Position numbers and translations under genes: made by a program. Below are positions 57,321 through 64,000 of a stretch of DNA of 64,000 bases, in pieces. The stretch is taken from NCBI GenBank assembly GCA_041393395.1, contig JAWKKG010000006.1, positions 319,556 through 383,555 of the forward strand, in the 5' to 3' direction. The first letter of the stretch is position 1; the number at the start of each line of letters is the position of its first letter. The notes beneath the pieces were generated by a model. That model was not told the origin of the DNA, did not search any database, and saw only the letters and a list, made by a program, of their open reading frames with translations. The stretch comes from JAGQIB01 sp041393395. Its GTDB lineage: Bacteria; ARS69.

Positions 57321-59516
57321 TCAGAACGACGTCTGGACGCCGGCCCGCGTGACCAGCACGGAGCCGGTCTCGTCGCCGTAAACCCAGGGAGAGTCGTCCC
57401 GCAGGTCGTACCAGCCGAGTTCCACGTAGCCCGAGGCGTCGCGGGAGAAGCTGCGCGACACCCGGGAAGTCAGCTCGATCTGGCGGTACTTCAGGCGGCT
57501 GTACTCGGGGATGGCCGAGAAGTCGTAGTCGGCGATCGCCACCGTCTCCTCGGGAAGCTCGACGTCCGGCGCGTCGATCGAACCCTCGGTGAACGTCAGC
57601 GTTCCCGCGATCGACACCCGCCAGGGTCGTCCCTCCGGGACGATCTCGCCGGACGCGTGCAGGGAGGTGGCCTTCGTCTCGTAGTCCACGACGTCGGAAG
57701 CGGAACCGAAATGCTCGTAGGCACCGACCGTGCCCAGCAGGTGGCCCGCTCACCCATCCATGACGGTGACGCACAGCTTCGCATTCGACTTGATGCGACT
57801 GTGGGCGACCCCCGTCGCGAACACGAACTCGTCACTCGGCATCAGCAGCGCGGAGAATCCCGGCGCGACGACCGAGCGTTCGAAATCGTAGAGGTTCAGA
57901 TCGTCGTTCTTCTCGAACGCCGCGTTCGCGTACGCGGACACGGACGCCCGGGCGCCGAAACCGTGGGTGAGATTGCCCTTCAGCCGGACCGCCTTCGTGG
58001 GAAGGCTCGCACCCGTGCCGATCTTCTCGCGCTGGAAGTAGTAGAGCCAGTCGCTCGGCTGCCCGCCGTCGATCGGCACGAATACGTCGCTGCCGGACTC
58101 CTCGCAGATGCCGCGCACGCTCACGAACGGAAGGCTCGTGTGCTCGTACTCGGCCGAGAGGCGAGCGCGTGTGGCCTTCGCGATCCGTTCCGACCACGTC
58201 GCGCGGATCGTGTTCTGCACCGTACGCGTCGCCGAATCGTCTTCCGGATCCAGCAGGACATGATCGCGATCCGTGCTGTGCAGCGCGTAGTCGAGCCGGA
58301 GGTTCCTCCCGGGACGGGCCGCCCAGACGAGCCGCGCGCTCCCGAGGTACTCCTCACGGTCGTACGCCGAGAGCCGGGTCCAGTCGAAGTCCTGGCCACC
58401 CCCCGGTCGTCCCTCGCGCCAGTTCGGAAGATCGAGTTCCCACGAGTCGTTCTGCAACTCGCGACGCGTGAGGCTCGCGGACGCCCGTACGGCGCGCGCC
58501 AGCCGGGCCTGCCAGGCCAGCGTCGCCGCGTTGGTCTCCATCTTGATGCCGGCGGACTGATTCTCCGCGTCGGTGCGCAGGTACGAACCCCGCACCGTCT
58601 GGGATCCGGAGAGGTCCACCGCCACCTCGACGGCATGGCTGCGCGTGAGGTTGTTCGGGGTCTTCGAGACCTCGAGCGTCTCGTTCTCGTACAGCAGACG
58701 GCTCGCGAACTCCGCCCCCGATGCGCCGCTGACGGGATGCCGGGCCTGCATGAACCGGTTGCGCGCCGCCTCCGCCCGGTTGTCGAAGTCGCGTACCGAG
58801 AACCGGTACCCGACCTTCACCTCGGACAGCACGGTCGACAGGCCGAGCGTGGCCTGCTGCATCCGCTCGTCGACCACGGCCGTCTGACCCCGCACGTGAC
58901 AGTTCGCGCAGTGATCGACGCCGAGGACCTGCCGCGTGCCTTCCCGGCTCAGGTTCCGGTACTCGGCCAGAAACGTCGTGCCGGTCCCGACCGGGACGTG
59001 CACCTCGAGACGTTCCTTCGTGTCGGTGACGCGCACGCCGTACACGGCGAGGGGATCCGTATCCTCCGACGTGAGCATCTTGCCGCCCCCGACGTCTCCG
59101 CCGAGGCTGTCCACGCCGACGCGTTCACGCCATCCGAGGTTCCCGAGCAGATCGTGGTCGAGCGAGTGGTAGAACGACCGGTGGGAGAACTTCACGTCCA
59201 CGTTCTTCCCGGCGTCGAGGCTCGCGTCCAGATCCAGTTCGGTCTCGTTGCGGAACTCGGTGCGGAGATCGAAGCGGTTCGTCTCGTTCCAGCCGAAGAG
59301 CTCCAGCTTCAGATCCGGATCCAGATCCTCGCGGTCCACGTCGTACTCGCGGACCCGGCCGGTGACGCCATCGAGCGACGCCCCGTACCCTCCGACCGAC
59401 ACCGTTCCCTCCAGGGATGCGCTCTCGTCTTCGGCCGACGCCGTCTCGGGATGCGACATCCCGAGCAGGGCGACCGCGACGACGGCGAGGACGCGCACTC
59501 CACGATGGTTCCTCAT
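57321..59516 (-). CDS. MtrB/PioB-family outer-membrane beta-barrel, interrupted by in-frame TGA at codon 589
   Basis: A reading frame of 731 codons for an MtrB/PioB-like barrel that sheathes a periplasmic multiheme cytochrome. It has a signal peptide (RVLAVVAVALLGMSHPETASA), many amphipathic strands, one CxxCH (VDHCANCHVRG, about 203-207) and a C-terminal VLVTRAGVQTSF with the terminal Phe used for barrel insertion. One TGA (57752-57750) splits it. After the TGA the same frame continues for 142 codons with unbroken barrel character, so this is not a frameshift. The options are selenocysteine (see the hairpin at 57720-57752), a recent nonsense mutation, or a sequence error. Termination at the TGA would remove the closing strands. 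ATG 59516 has AAGGAGG. It follows the decaheme gene by 17 bases. Confidence 0.78.
57720..57752 (-). other. In-frame TGA followed by a bacterial SECIS-like hairpin (candidate)
   Basis: Read on the minus strand, TGA (57752-57750) is followed after 20 nt by GGCAC-GGTCG-GTGCC (57734-57720). This is a 5-bp stem extendable by a G-U and a U-A pair, with a 5-nt loop starting GG. Distance, loop size and an early loop guanine fit the loose bacterial SECIS rules; the fdhF element has GGTCT in the same place. Chance hairpins are common at this GC, so this is a hypothesis. Confidence 0.35.
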
Positions 59517-59533
59517 GGTTTCGCCTCCTTCCG

Positions 59534-60514
59534 TCATCGCGTGAGAGCGGCGCCCTGGCCGCTGATGGATTGCGACGGAAGATCCGAACCGTGGATCTCC
59601 GTGTGACACTGCGTGCACTTCGTCAGGAACCCCCGCTTCGAGGCGTCGTGCGTGGAGACGGCGCTGTAGCCGTCGAGCGACGTGAACTCGCCGTCGATGC
59701 CGGGGATCGTGGCGTGGAAGTGCGCCTGGTGACACTGGAGGCAGAGGAACGGCTCGTTCTGCACGAGCAGCGCGTTCGCCACGGACCCGTGCGGCGCATG
59801 GCAGATCGTGCAGTCTTCGATCACCGGAGAGTGCTCGAAGATGAACGGTCCGGCGTGCCGCGCGTGGCAGCTGAGGCACAGGTCGTTCGGCCGCCCGGCG
59901 GACGCCGCGGAGGGCGTGGAGCCGTGCGGGTCGTGACAGTCGGTACACGTCATCCGGCCTTCCCGCACGGGATGGTGCGACGGAAGGTACATCGACGCGC
60001 GCTGGTCCTGGTGACAGGAAACACAGAGATCCGGCTGACTCGAACGCAGCAACGCCCCGCGCTGCGGACCGTGGATGTCGTGACACGAAACACAGGACAC
60101 GTCGGCCGCCGCGTGAAGCGACATCTCGAACGCCCCGACGTCATCCGCGCGGTGGCACTGCAGGCACGCGCGATTCGCCACCACCGGGTCGGCGGTCGCG
60201 GGATTCCGGATGTCGTCGGGGTCGTTGCTCTCGACGTGCAGCGAACCGGGGCCGTGGCAGGACTGACAACCGCGGGTCACGACCGCCGCGGTCTCGAACT
60301 CCTCGAGATCCCGATGAACGGTCGTCGACGCCGCGTACTCCTCGTGGCATTCGAGGCAAGCGGCGTCGTCGACGTAGGCCGCCGCTCGGGCGTCGAACGA
60401 GTCGACCTCGTACGCGAACGCGGGAATACCCGGCAGCAGGGTCAGGAGTGCGGCGCAGATCCTCGGCCCGGCCCGCGCGCAAGCTCGTGCACGCTTCCGG
60501 GGAGTCGCAGGCAT
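59534..60514 (-). CDS. Decaheme c-type cytochrome, MtrA/DmsE-like
   Basis: A 326-residue periplasmic cytochrome with exactly ten CxxCH motifs: CLECH, CQSCH, CLQCH, CVSCH twice, CTDCH, CLSCH, CTICH, CLQCH and CTQCH. The signal peptide is about residues 1-34 (AGPRICAALLTLLPGIPAFA). Repeats of the form CLSCHARHAGPFIFEHSPVIEDC and DCHDPHGSTPSAASAGRPNDLC are hallmarks of the MtrA/DmsE family, which spans the outer-membrane barrel as an electron wire. The barrel gene follows 17 bases downstream. ATG 60514 has AAGGAGG upstream; the longer reading to 60745 is Arg/Pro-rich and rejected. No outer-surface MtrC-like partner is in the window. Confidence 0.93.
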   Translation of the reverse strand: MPATPRKRARACARAGPRICAALLTLLPGIPAFAYEVDSFDARAAAYVDDAACLECHEEYAASTTVHRDLEEFETAAVVTRGCQSCHGPGSLHVESNDPDDIRNPATADPVVANRACLQCHRADDVGAFEMSLHAAADVSCVSCHDIHGPQRGALLRSSQPDLCVSCHQDQRASMYLPSHHPVREGRMTCTDCHDPHGSTPSAASAGRPNDLCLSCHARHAGPFIFEHSPVIEDCTICHAPHGSVANALLVQNEPFLCLQCHQAHFHATIPGIDGEFTSLDGYSAVSTHDASKRGFLTKCTQCHTEIHGSDLPSQSISGQGAALTR

Positions 60515-60662
60515 GGGGACACCTCCTTCCGGCGAGGCCGGAACGGCCGCCCCGCGGGGCGGCATGGCGACCCGCACTCCGGCCCGAACCGCGGGCCGGA
60601 GCGCGGCGGCACCGATCCCCTCGCCGGGGGGCCCGCGGTCCGAAGGAGAAGGACTGGCACCG

Positions 60663-61310
60663 TCATCCCTCCGGATCCGCGCGCAACCCCCGCACGAAGG
60701 TCGGCACGTTGTTGTCGACGAGCGCCTGCGATGTCGGCTGGGCAAAGCCGATCGTCGACCAAAGGTGGCAACTGAGAACGCAATCCATCACGAGACCCAC
60801 GAACGCCCTCGCGGTGAGGGTCGGGTCCACGGCACGCATCTCGCCGCGCTCGATTCCCCGACGCACTCTTTCCCCCAGGAAATCCACGAACGGCCTTCGC
60901 CAGGTCACGTACAGGCCACGCACGCGCGGAGACGACGAGAGGGTCGTGGCCACCAGCAACCGATGAACCGTGGGATTCTCGGTGCCGATCTCGAGCATCC
61001 GGAGCGCGATCGCGCGGAAGACCGCCTCGTCCTCCGCCACCGGTGCGAGATCCGCGAGAAACGCCGGGATGTCGAACCGGCCGATCTCGCGCTCCAGCAC
61101 GGCCTCGAACAGAGCTTCCTTCCCGCGGAAGTGGCGGTACAGGATCGCCTCCGACACCCCACACGCCTCCGCCAGGTCGCGGGTCCGCGTCCCGGCGAAG
61201 CCGTGCTCGGCGAAGACCCCGGCGCACGCCGCGAGGATTCGCTCCCGCCGCTCCGCCGCCGGCAGCCGGCTCGGTGACGTCGCAATCCGTCGATTCGTGG
61301 TCGGGGACAT
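60663..61310 (-). CDS. TetR/AcrR-family transcriptional regulator
   Basis: A 215-residue repressor. The N-terminal helix-turn-helix is ERRERILAACAGVFAEHGFAGTRTRDLAEACGVSEAILYRHFRGKEALFEAVLE (about 19-72), the canonical TetR_N domain. The C-terminal domain (IGRFDIPAFLADLAPVAEDE onward) is all-helical and resembles the TetR_C groups with an AFVGLVMDCVLSCHLW helix, which contains two cysteines. ATG 61310 is clear. A palindrome (61329-61342) lies 18 bases upstream of its start, so autoregulation is likely. It is placed between the divergent 11-heme cytochrome gene and the decaheme/barrel pair, which are the natural targets. Confidence 0.9.
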   Translation of the reverse strand: MSPTTNRRIATSPSRLPAAERRERILAACAGVFAEHGFAGTRTRDLAEACGVSEAILYRHFRGKEALFEAVLEREIGRFDIPAFLADLAPVAEDEAVFRAIALRMLEIGTENPTVHRLLVATTLSSSPRVRGLYVTWRRPFVDFLGERVRRGIERGEMRAVDPTLTARAFVGLVMDCVLSCHLWSTIGFAQPTSQALVDNNVPTFVRGLRADPEG

Positions 61311-61328
61311 CGGGCCTCCGGGGTTGTT

Positions 61329-61342
61329 AGTGGGTACTTACT
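61329..61342. promoter_or_regulatory. Candidate TetR operator
   Basis: AGT-GG-GTAC-TT-ACT is a 14-nt dyad (AGTnnGTACnnACT) 18 bases before the TetR-family start codon. Short AT-containing dyads of this type at that position are usual for self-repressing TetR proteins. Binding is inferred. Confidence 0.5.
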
Positions 61343-61501
61343 CCTTTCGCCGCCCCCCACCGAGTACGTGGTTCCCGAACGTTGTGGTGCGGAAAGTGTG
61401 TCTGCCTCTTCCGGCAGCGATTCACTGCCCGGATCGAGCATCGATGGACCCTTGAATGACCGATCCGTGGCCGATTCGATGGCCCTCCGTCCCCAGACAC
61501 A

Positions 61502-61521
61502 TTTTCCGAACCACCGGAAAA
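61502..61521. promoter_or_regulatory. Inverted repeat upstream of the 11-heme cytochrome gene
   Basis: TTTTCCG (61502-61508) and CGGAAAA (61515-61521) are exact inverted repeats with a 6-nt centre, 102 bases before the cytochrome start. The T4/A4 runs are conspicuous in this GC-rich DNA. It could be an operator or a promoter-associated element. Confidence 0.4.
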
Positions 61522-61622
61522 CGCGTATGGGTCGCGTTCGCGGAGCGGACGTACTGTTTCGCGTTCGGCCTTCCGGCAGGCCCCCGAGTGAGACCACCGT
61601 CTCCGGAAAGGACGTACAAGGC

Positions 61623-63524
61623 ATGGTGACGCCCGCGTCGCGTGCGCGTGGCCTCCTTCTGGTCGCCGCGCTACTGGTCTGGGCTCCCCCCGCGGGGGCC
61701 GAGGCGATTCCCACGTCCGATTGCCTGGAGTGCCACGGCGATCGGACCGACGAAGACACTCCCTTCGTGACCGAGGCCAGTCTGGAGCCGTCGGTGCATG
61801 CCGGTTTCGACTGCGTGGACTGCCACTCGGACATCGCGGAGCTGCCCCATGACGAGGAGCTCGCCCCGGTGTCCTGCGGGCAGTGCCACGAGGACGAGGT
61901 CGAGGTCTACAAGATGCACGGACGGGTCGCGGTCGGGGCGGATCCCGACATCCCCACCTGTGCGAGCTGTCACGGATCGCACGACATCCGCCCTTCCAAC
62001 GACGAAGCATCCTGGGTGAATCCGCGGAATCTGCCGGATACGTGCGGGAACTGCCATCGCGACACGGATCTCGCGAAGCTGCACGACATCAAGCTGAAGC
62101 GGCCGGTCGAGGTGTACGAGACGAGCGTGCACGGGCGGGCGACGCTGGGCGGCTCCATGACGTTCGCGGCGACGTGCAACGATTGCCATTCCTCCGGCGG
62201 CACGGCGCACCGGATTCTGGGACCGGGCAACCCCGAGTCCACGATCAACCACTTCAACATCCCCGCCACCTGCGGACGCTGCCACGAATCGATCGAGCGG
62301 GAGTACCGGCAGGGCATCCATGGCCAGCTGACGGAACGGGGCGAGACGGACTCGCCCGTGTGCACGACGTGCCACGGCGAGCACGGAATCCTCCCGCACT
62401 CCGATCCGCGGGCTCGCGTGAGTCCGACGCACGTGGCCGAGGCGACGTGCGCGCCGTGTCACGAATCGGCGTTCCTGAACGAGAAGTACGGACTGCCCGC
62501 CGGGCGGCTCGCCTCGTTCGTGGACTCCTACCACGGACTCAAGAGCAAGGCCGGAGACACCCGCGTGGCGAACTGCGCGTCCTGCCACGGCGCGCACCGC
62601 ATCCTCCCGAGTTCCGACGAACGCTCCACGGTGAACCCGGCGAACCTCGTGAACACGTGCGGCTCGTGCCACCCGGGAATCGACACCGCGCTCGCGACCA
62701 CGAAGATCCACGAGACCGGCCCGGGAGAGCGCACGGGGTTCGCGCGCCTGTTCACGCGGATCTACCTGGTGCTGATCGTGCTGATCATCGGCGGGATGCT
62801 CCTGTACGTCACGCTGGACTGGCTGCGACAGCTCCGGAGTCTCCCCTCGGGTCGCCAGGTGACCCGGATGAGCCCGAACGCGATCGCCCAGCATGCGTTC
62901 CTCGCGGTCACGTTCGTGACGCTCGTCATCTCGGGGTTCGCGCTGCGGTACAACGAGTCCTGGCTGTTCCAGATGCTGTTCGGCTGGGACGGCGGATCGA
63001 CGGTACGCGGATTCGTCCACCGGACGGCGGCGGTCGTGTTCACGGCGACGTGCATCTGGCACCTGTTCTACCTGCGCACCACCAGCGGTCGGCGCTTCTT
63101 CCGCGACATGTGGCCGACGCTCGAAGACTTCGGTCAGTTCACTCACATGATGCAGTACAACCTCGGCAAGCGGGACGATCGCCCGAAGTTCCGTCGCTTC
63201 GGCTACGTGGAGAAGGCGGAGTACTGGGCGCTGCTGTGGGGAGCCGTCGTGATGTTCGTGACCGGTGTCTTCCTGTGGTTCGACAACCGGCTGGTGCACT
63301 GGGTGCCCAAGGGGGCACTCGACGTGATGCTGGTGATCCACTTCTACGAGGCCGTGCTCGCGACGCTCGCGATCGCCGTGTGGCACATGTACTCGACCGT
63401 CTTCAATCCCGCGATCTATCCCGGCAATCCCGCCTGGATCACGGGCACGATGCCGGAGCAGATGCACCACCACGAGCACGGCGGCGAGAACGTCCCGCCG
63501 GAGGCGCCGGCCGAGCCGGCCTGA
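61623..63524 (+). CDS. 11-heme cytochrome c fused to a cytochrome b-like membrane domain
   Basis: A 633-residue membrane electron carrier. After a signal peptide (RGLLLVAALLVWAPPAGA) there are eleven CxxCH motifs (CLECH, CVDCH, CGQCH, CASCH, CGNCH, CNDCH, CGRCH, CTTCH, CAPCH, CASCH, CGSCH). About five transmembrane helices begin near IYLVLIVLIIGGMLLYVTLDWL. The helices carry paired histidines (IAQHAFLAV, FVHRTAAVVF, CIWHLFYL, VIHFYEAVL, AVWHMYS), as in di-heme cytochrome b561/FdnI-like quinol oxidases. It therefore looks like a one-piece quinone-to-periplasm electron exit module that could feed the decaheme/barrel conduit. ATG 61623 precedes the signal peptide; an in-frame extension to 61368 lacks one. 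Confidence 0.92.
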   Translation: MVTPASRARGLLLVAALLVWAPPAGAEAIPTSDCLECHGDRTDEDTPFVTEASLEPSVHAGFDCVDCHSDIAELPHDEELAPVSCGQCHEDEVEVYKMHGRVAVGADPDIPTCASCHGSHDIRPSNDEASWVNPRNLPDTCGNCHRDTDLAKLHDIKLKRPVEVYETSVHGRATLGGSMTFAATCNDCHSSGGTAHRILGPGNPESTINHFNIPATCGRCHESIEREYRQGIHGQLTERGETDSPVCTTCHGEHGILPHSDPRARVSPTHVAEATCAPCHESAFLNEKYGLPAGRLASFVDSYHGLKSKAGDTRVANCASCHGAHRILPSSDERSTVNPANLVNTCGSCHPGIDTALATTKIHETGPGERTGFARLFTRIYLVLIVLIIGGMLLYVTLDWLRQLRSLPSGRQVTRMSPNAIAQHAFLAVTFVTLVISGFALRYNESWLFQMLFGWDGGSTVRGFVHRTAAVVFTATCIWHLFYLRTTSGRRFFRDMWPTLEDFGQFTHMMQYNLGKRDDRPKFRRFGYVEKAEYWALLWGAVVMFVTGVFLWFDNRLVHWVPKGALDVMLVIHFYEAVLATLAIAVWHMYSTVFNPAIYPGNPAWITGTMPEQMHHHEHGGENVPPEAPAEPA

Positions 63525-63557
63525 TCGTCCTCGAGTCCGTCTATCGGACCGTCCCCG

Positions 63558-63588
63558 AGCGCTCCGTCGCCCCGTGCGGCGGAGCGCT
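63558..63588. terminator. Stem-loop between convergent genes
   Basis: AGCGCTCCG/CGGAGCGCT (63558-63566 and 63580-63588) is a perfect 9-bp stem, extendable inward to about 13 bp. It lies between the cytochrome stop (63524) and the convergent TPR gene (63642). There is no T-run on either strand, so if it ends transcription it does so without a classical U-tract. Confidence 0.45.
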
Positions 63589-63641
63589 TCGAGGTTCCTG
63601 GAGTCGTGTCTCCCGCGACGGGGATCCGCGGGAGCGCGACC

Positions 63642-64000
63642 TCAGGGCGCGCTCCTCCCCTCTTGCGCCGCCGCGAGATCGGTCTCCGCGGCACGGGCCC
63701 AGGAGCTCTCTCCCTCCTCCAGGCGGAGTAGGACGTCGCGGCCGGCGGCCGACTCCCGCGCCGCCTCGTCGAAGCGTCCGAGGCGGAGCAGTGTCCGGCC
63801 GTGCTTCACGCGCGCGATCGCGGTGTTCAGATGCTCGTCGCCGACACTCCGCCGGAAGCGGTCCACGACGTCCCGCAACCGGGGCTCCGCCGCGGTCCAG
63901 TCGCCGCGACGCATGAGCACGCTCGCGACGTTCGACTCGGCTACCGCCACGAAGTCGTGCGCGTCCCCGTAGGCGTGGCGGTAGATCTCCGCCATGTCGC
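63642..64000 (-). CDS. TPR-repeat protein (partial, C-terminal part)
   Basis: The C-terminal 118 codons of a tetratricopeptide protein whose beginning lies beyond the right edge; the frame stays open to the last base. Repeats of the Kinesin-light-chain/TPR_10 type are seen: YGDAHDFVAVAESNVASVLMRRGDWTAAEPRLR and VGDEHLNTAIARVKHGRTLLRLGRFDEAARE. The GD-HxxxA spacing of about 42 residues is typical of TPR tails attached to Ser/Thr kinases or regulators in this type of genome, but the N-terminal part is not visible, so the fusion partner is unknown. The gene converges on the 11-heme cytochrome gene. Confidence 0.75.
   Translation of the reverse strand, partial: DMAEIYRHAYGDAHDFVAVAESNVASVLMRRGDWTAAEPRLRDVVDRFRRSVGDEHLNTAIARVKHGRTLLRLGRFDEAARESAAGRDVLLRLEEGESSWARAAETDLAAAQEGRSAP

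Larger units (their letters stand above)
61311..61622. other. 312-bp divergent control region of the cytochrome locus
   Basis: There is no gene here. The region separates the TetR gene (-) from the 11-heme cytochrome gene (+). It holds the palindrome at 61329-61342 near the TetR start and the inverted repeat TTTTCCG-N6-CGGAAAA at 61502-61521, within an AT-richer island (ACACATTTTCC...GGAAAACG) likely to include the cytochrome promoter. Precise promoter boxes cannot be assigned. Confidence 0.5.

Noticed and set aside
57690..57752. Frameshift as the cause of the broken MtrB/PioB barrel gene
   Set aside because: The frame before and after the break is identical; only a single TGA intervenes, and the residues on both sides read as continuous barrel sequence. 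It is a stop-codon issue, not an insertion or deletion.
1..64000. tRNA, rRNA, prophage, insertion sequence or integrative element
   Set aside because: All spacers were read on both strands. None folds as a tRNA or contains rRNA-like blocks, and no transposase, integrase or phage structural gene is found.

Overview
The window is a GC-rich (about 70%) bacterial chromosome segment with almost no spacer between genes, many 1-19 bp start/stop overlaps (ATGA, GTGA, TTGA, TAGTG) and clear Shine-Dalgarno sequences. Several secreted proteins end in a FlgD-like Ig/sorting domain (PNPF... GVYFYR... motifs). The cell is Gram-negative: it has a TonB receptor, beta-barrels and an MtrA/MtrB-type porin-cytochrome pair. 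Together these suggest an uncultured, high-GC member of the FCB-related phyla (Eisenbacteria/Krumholzibacteriota-like). That placement is inference from gene style, not a marker-gene result. I see no rRNA, tRNA, CRISPR, IS element or prophage.

Layout. 1-5.4 kb: housekeeping genes (thiamine-binding protein, AcpH-like phosphodiesterase, glutamate racemase), a small outer-membrane protein, a methyltransferase, a spondin-domain protein, and a Crp/Fnr regulator followed by a DUF2892 membrane protein flanked by GTGAC-N4-GTCAC palindromes. 5.5-10 kb: a giant Ser/Thr kinase-ATPase-TPR protein converging on an ECF sigma/FecR anti-sigma pair. 10.3-13.8 kb: ankyrin protein, large polytopic membrane protein and GT2 glycosyltransferase. 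14-21.8 kb (+): secreted protein, 4-alpha-glucanotransferase (malQ), methyltransferase, three HupE/UreJ-type membrane proteins with a PpiC-like protein, and a MATE exporter. 22-26.7 kb (+): two secreted beta-propeller proteins with sorting domains, and mobA.

26.6-36 kb (-): a six-gene overlapping operon reading SpoIVB-like S55 peptidase, secreted propeller/Ig protein, HAD phosphatase, GT2 glycosyltransferase, GT39-TPR membrane glycosyltransferase, second GT-C protein. This looks like a surface-glycan or glycoprotein locus. 36-46 kb: three subtilisin-family (S8) proteases, the last two being tandem paralogues that also share copied terminators. 46.3-48.9 kb: tryptophanase, then a cupin whose ribosome-binding site is buried in a perfect 13-bp hairpin. 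49-54.1 kb: TonB receptor - YfiR - hybrid histidine kinase operon, divergent from a stand-alone HPt protein, probably one phosphorelay. 54.2-57.1 kb: DinB protein, membrane-anchored Ser/Thr kinase, methyltransferase.

57.3-63.5 kb: an extracellular-electron-transfer type locus. A TetR regulator, a decaheme MtrA/DmsE-like cytochrome and an MtrB/PioB-like barrel lie on the minus strand; divergently there is an 11-heme cytochrome c fused to a cytochrome b-like membrane domain. The barrel gene carries a single in-frame TGA followed by a hairpin that fits the loose bacterial SECIS description; selenocysteine insertion, nonsense mutation and sequence error all remain possible. This is the most unusual signal in the window. 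The right edge cuts a TPR protein.
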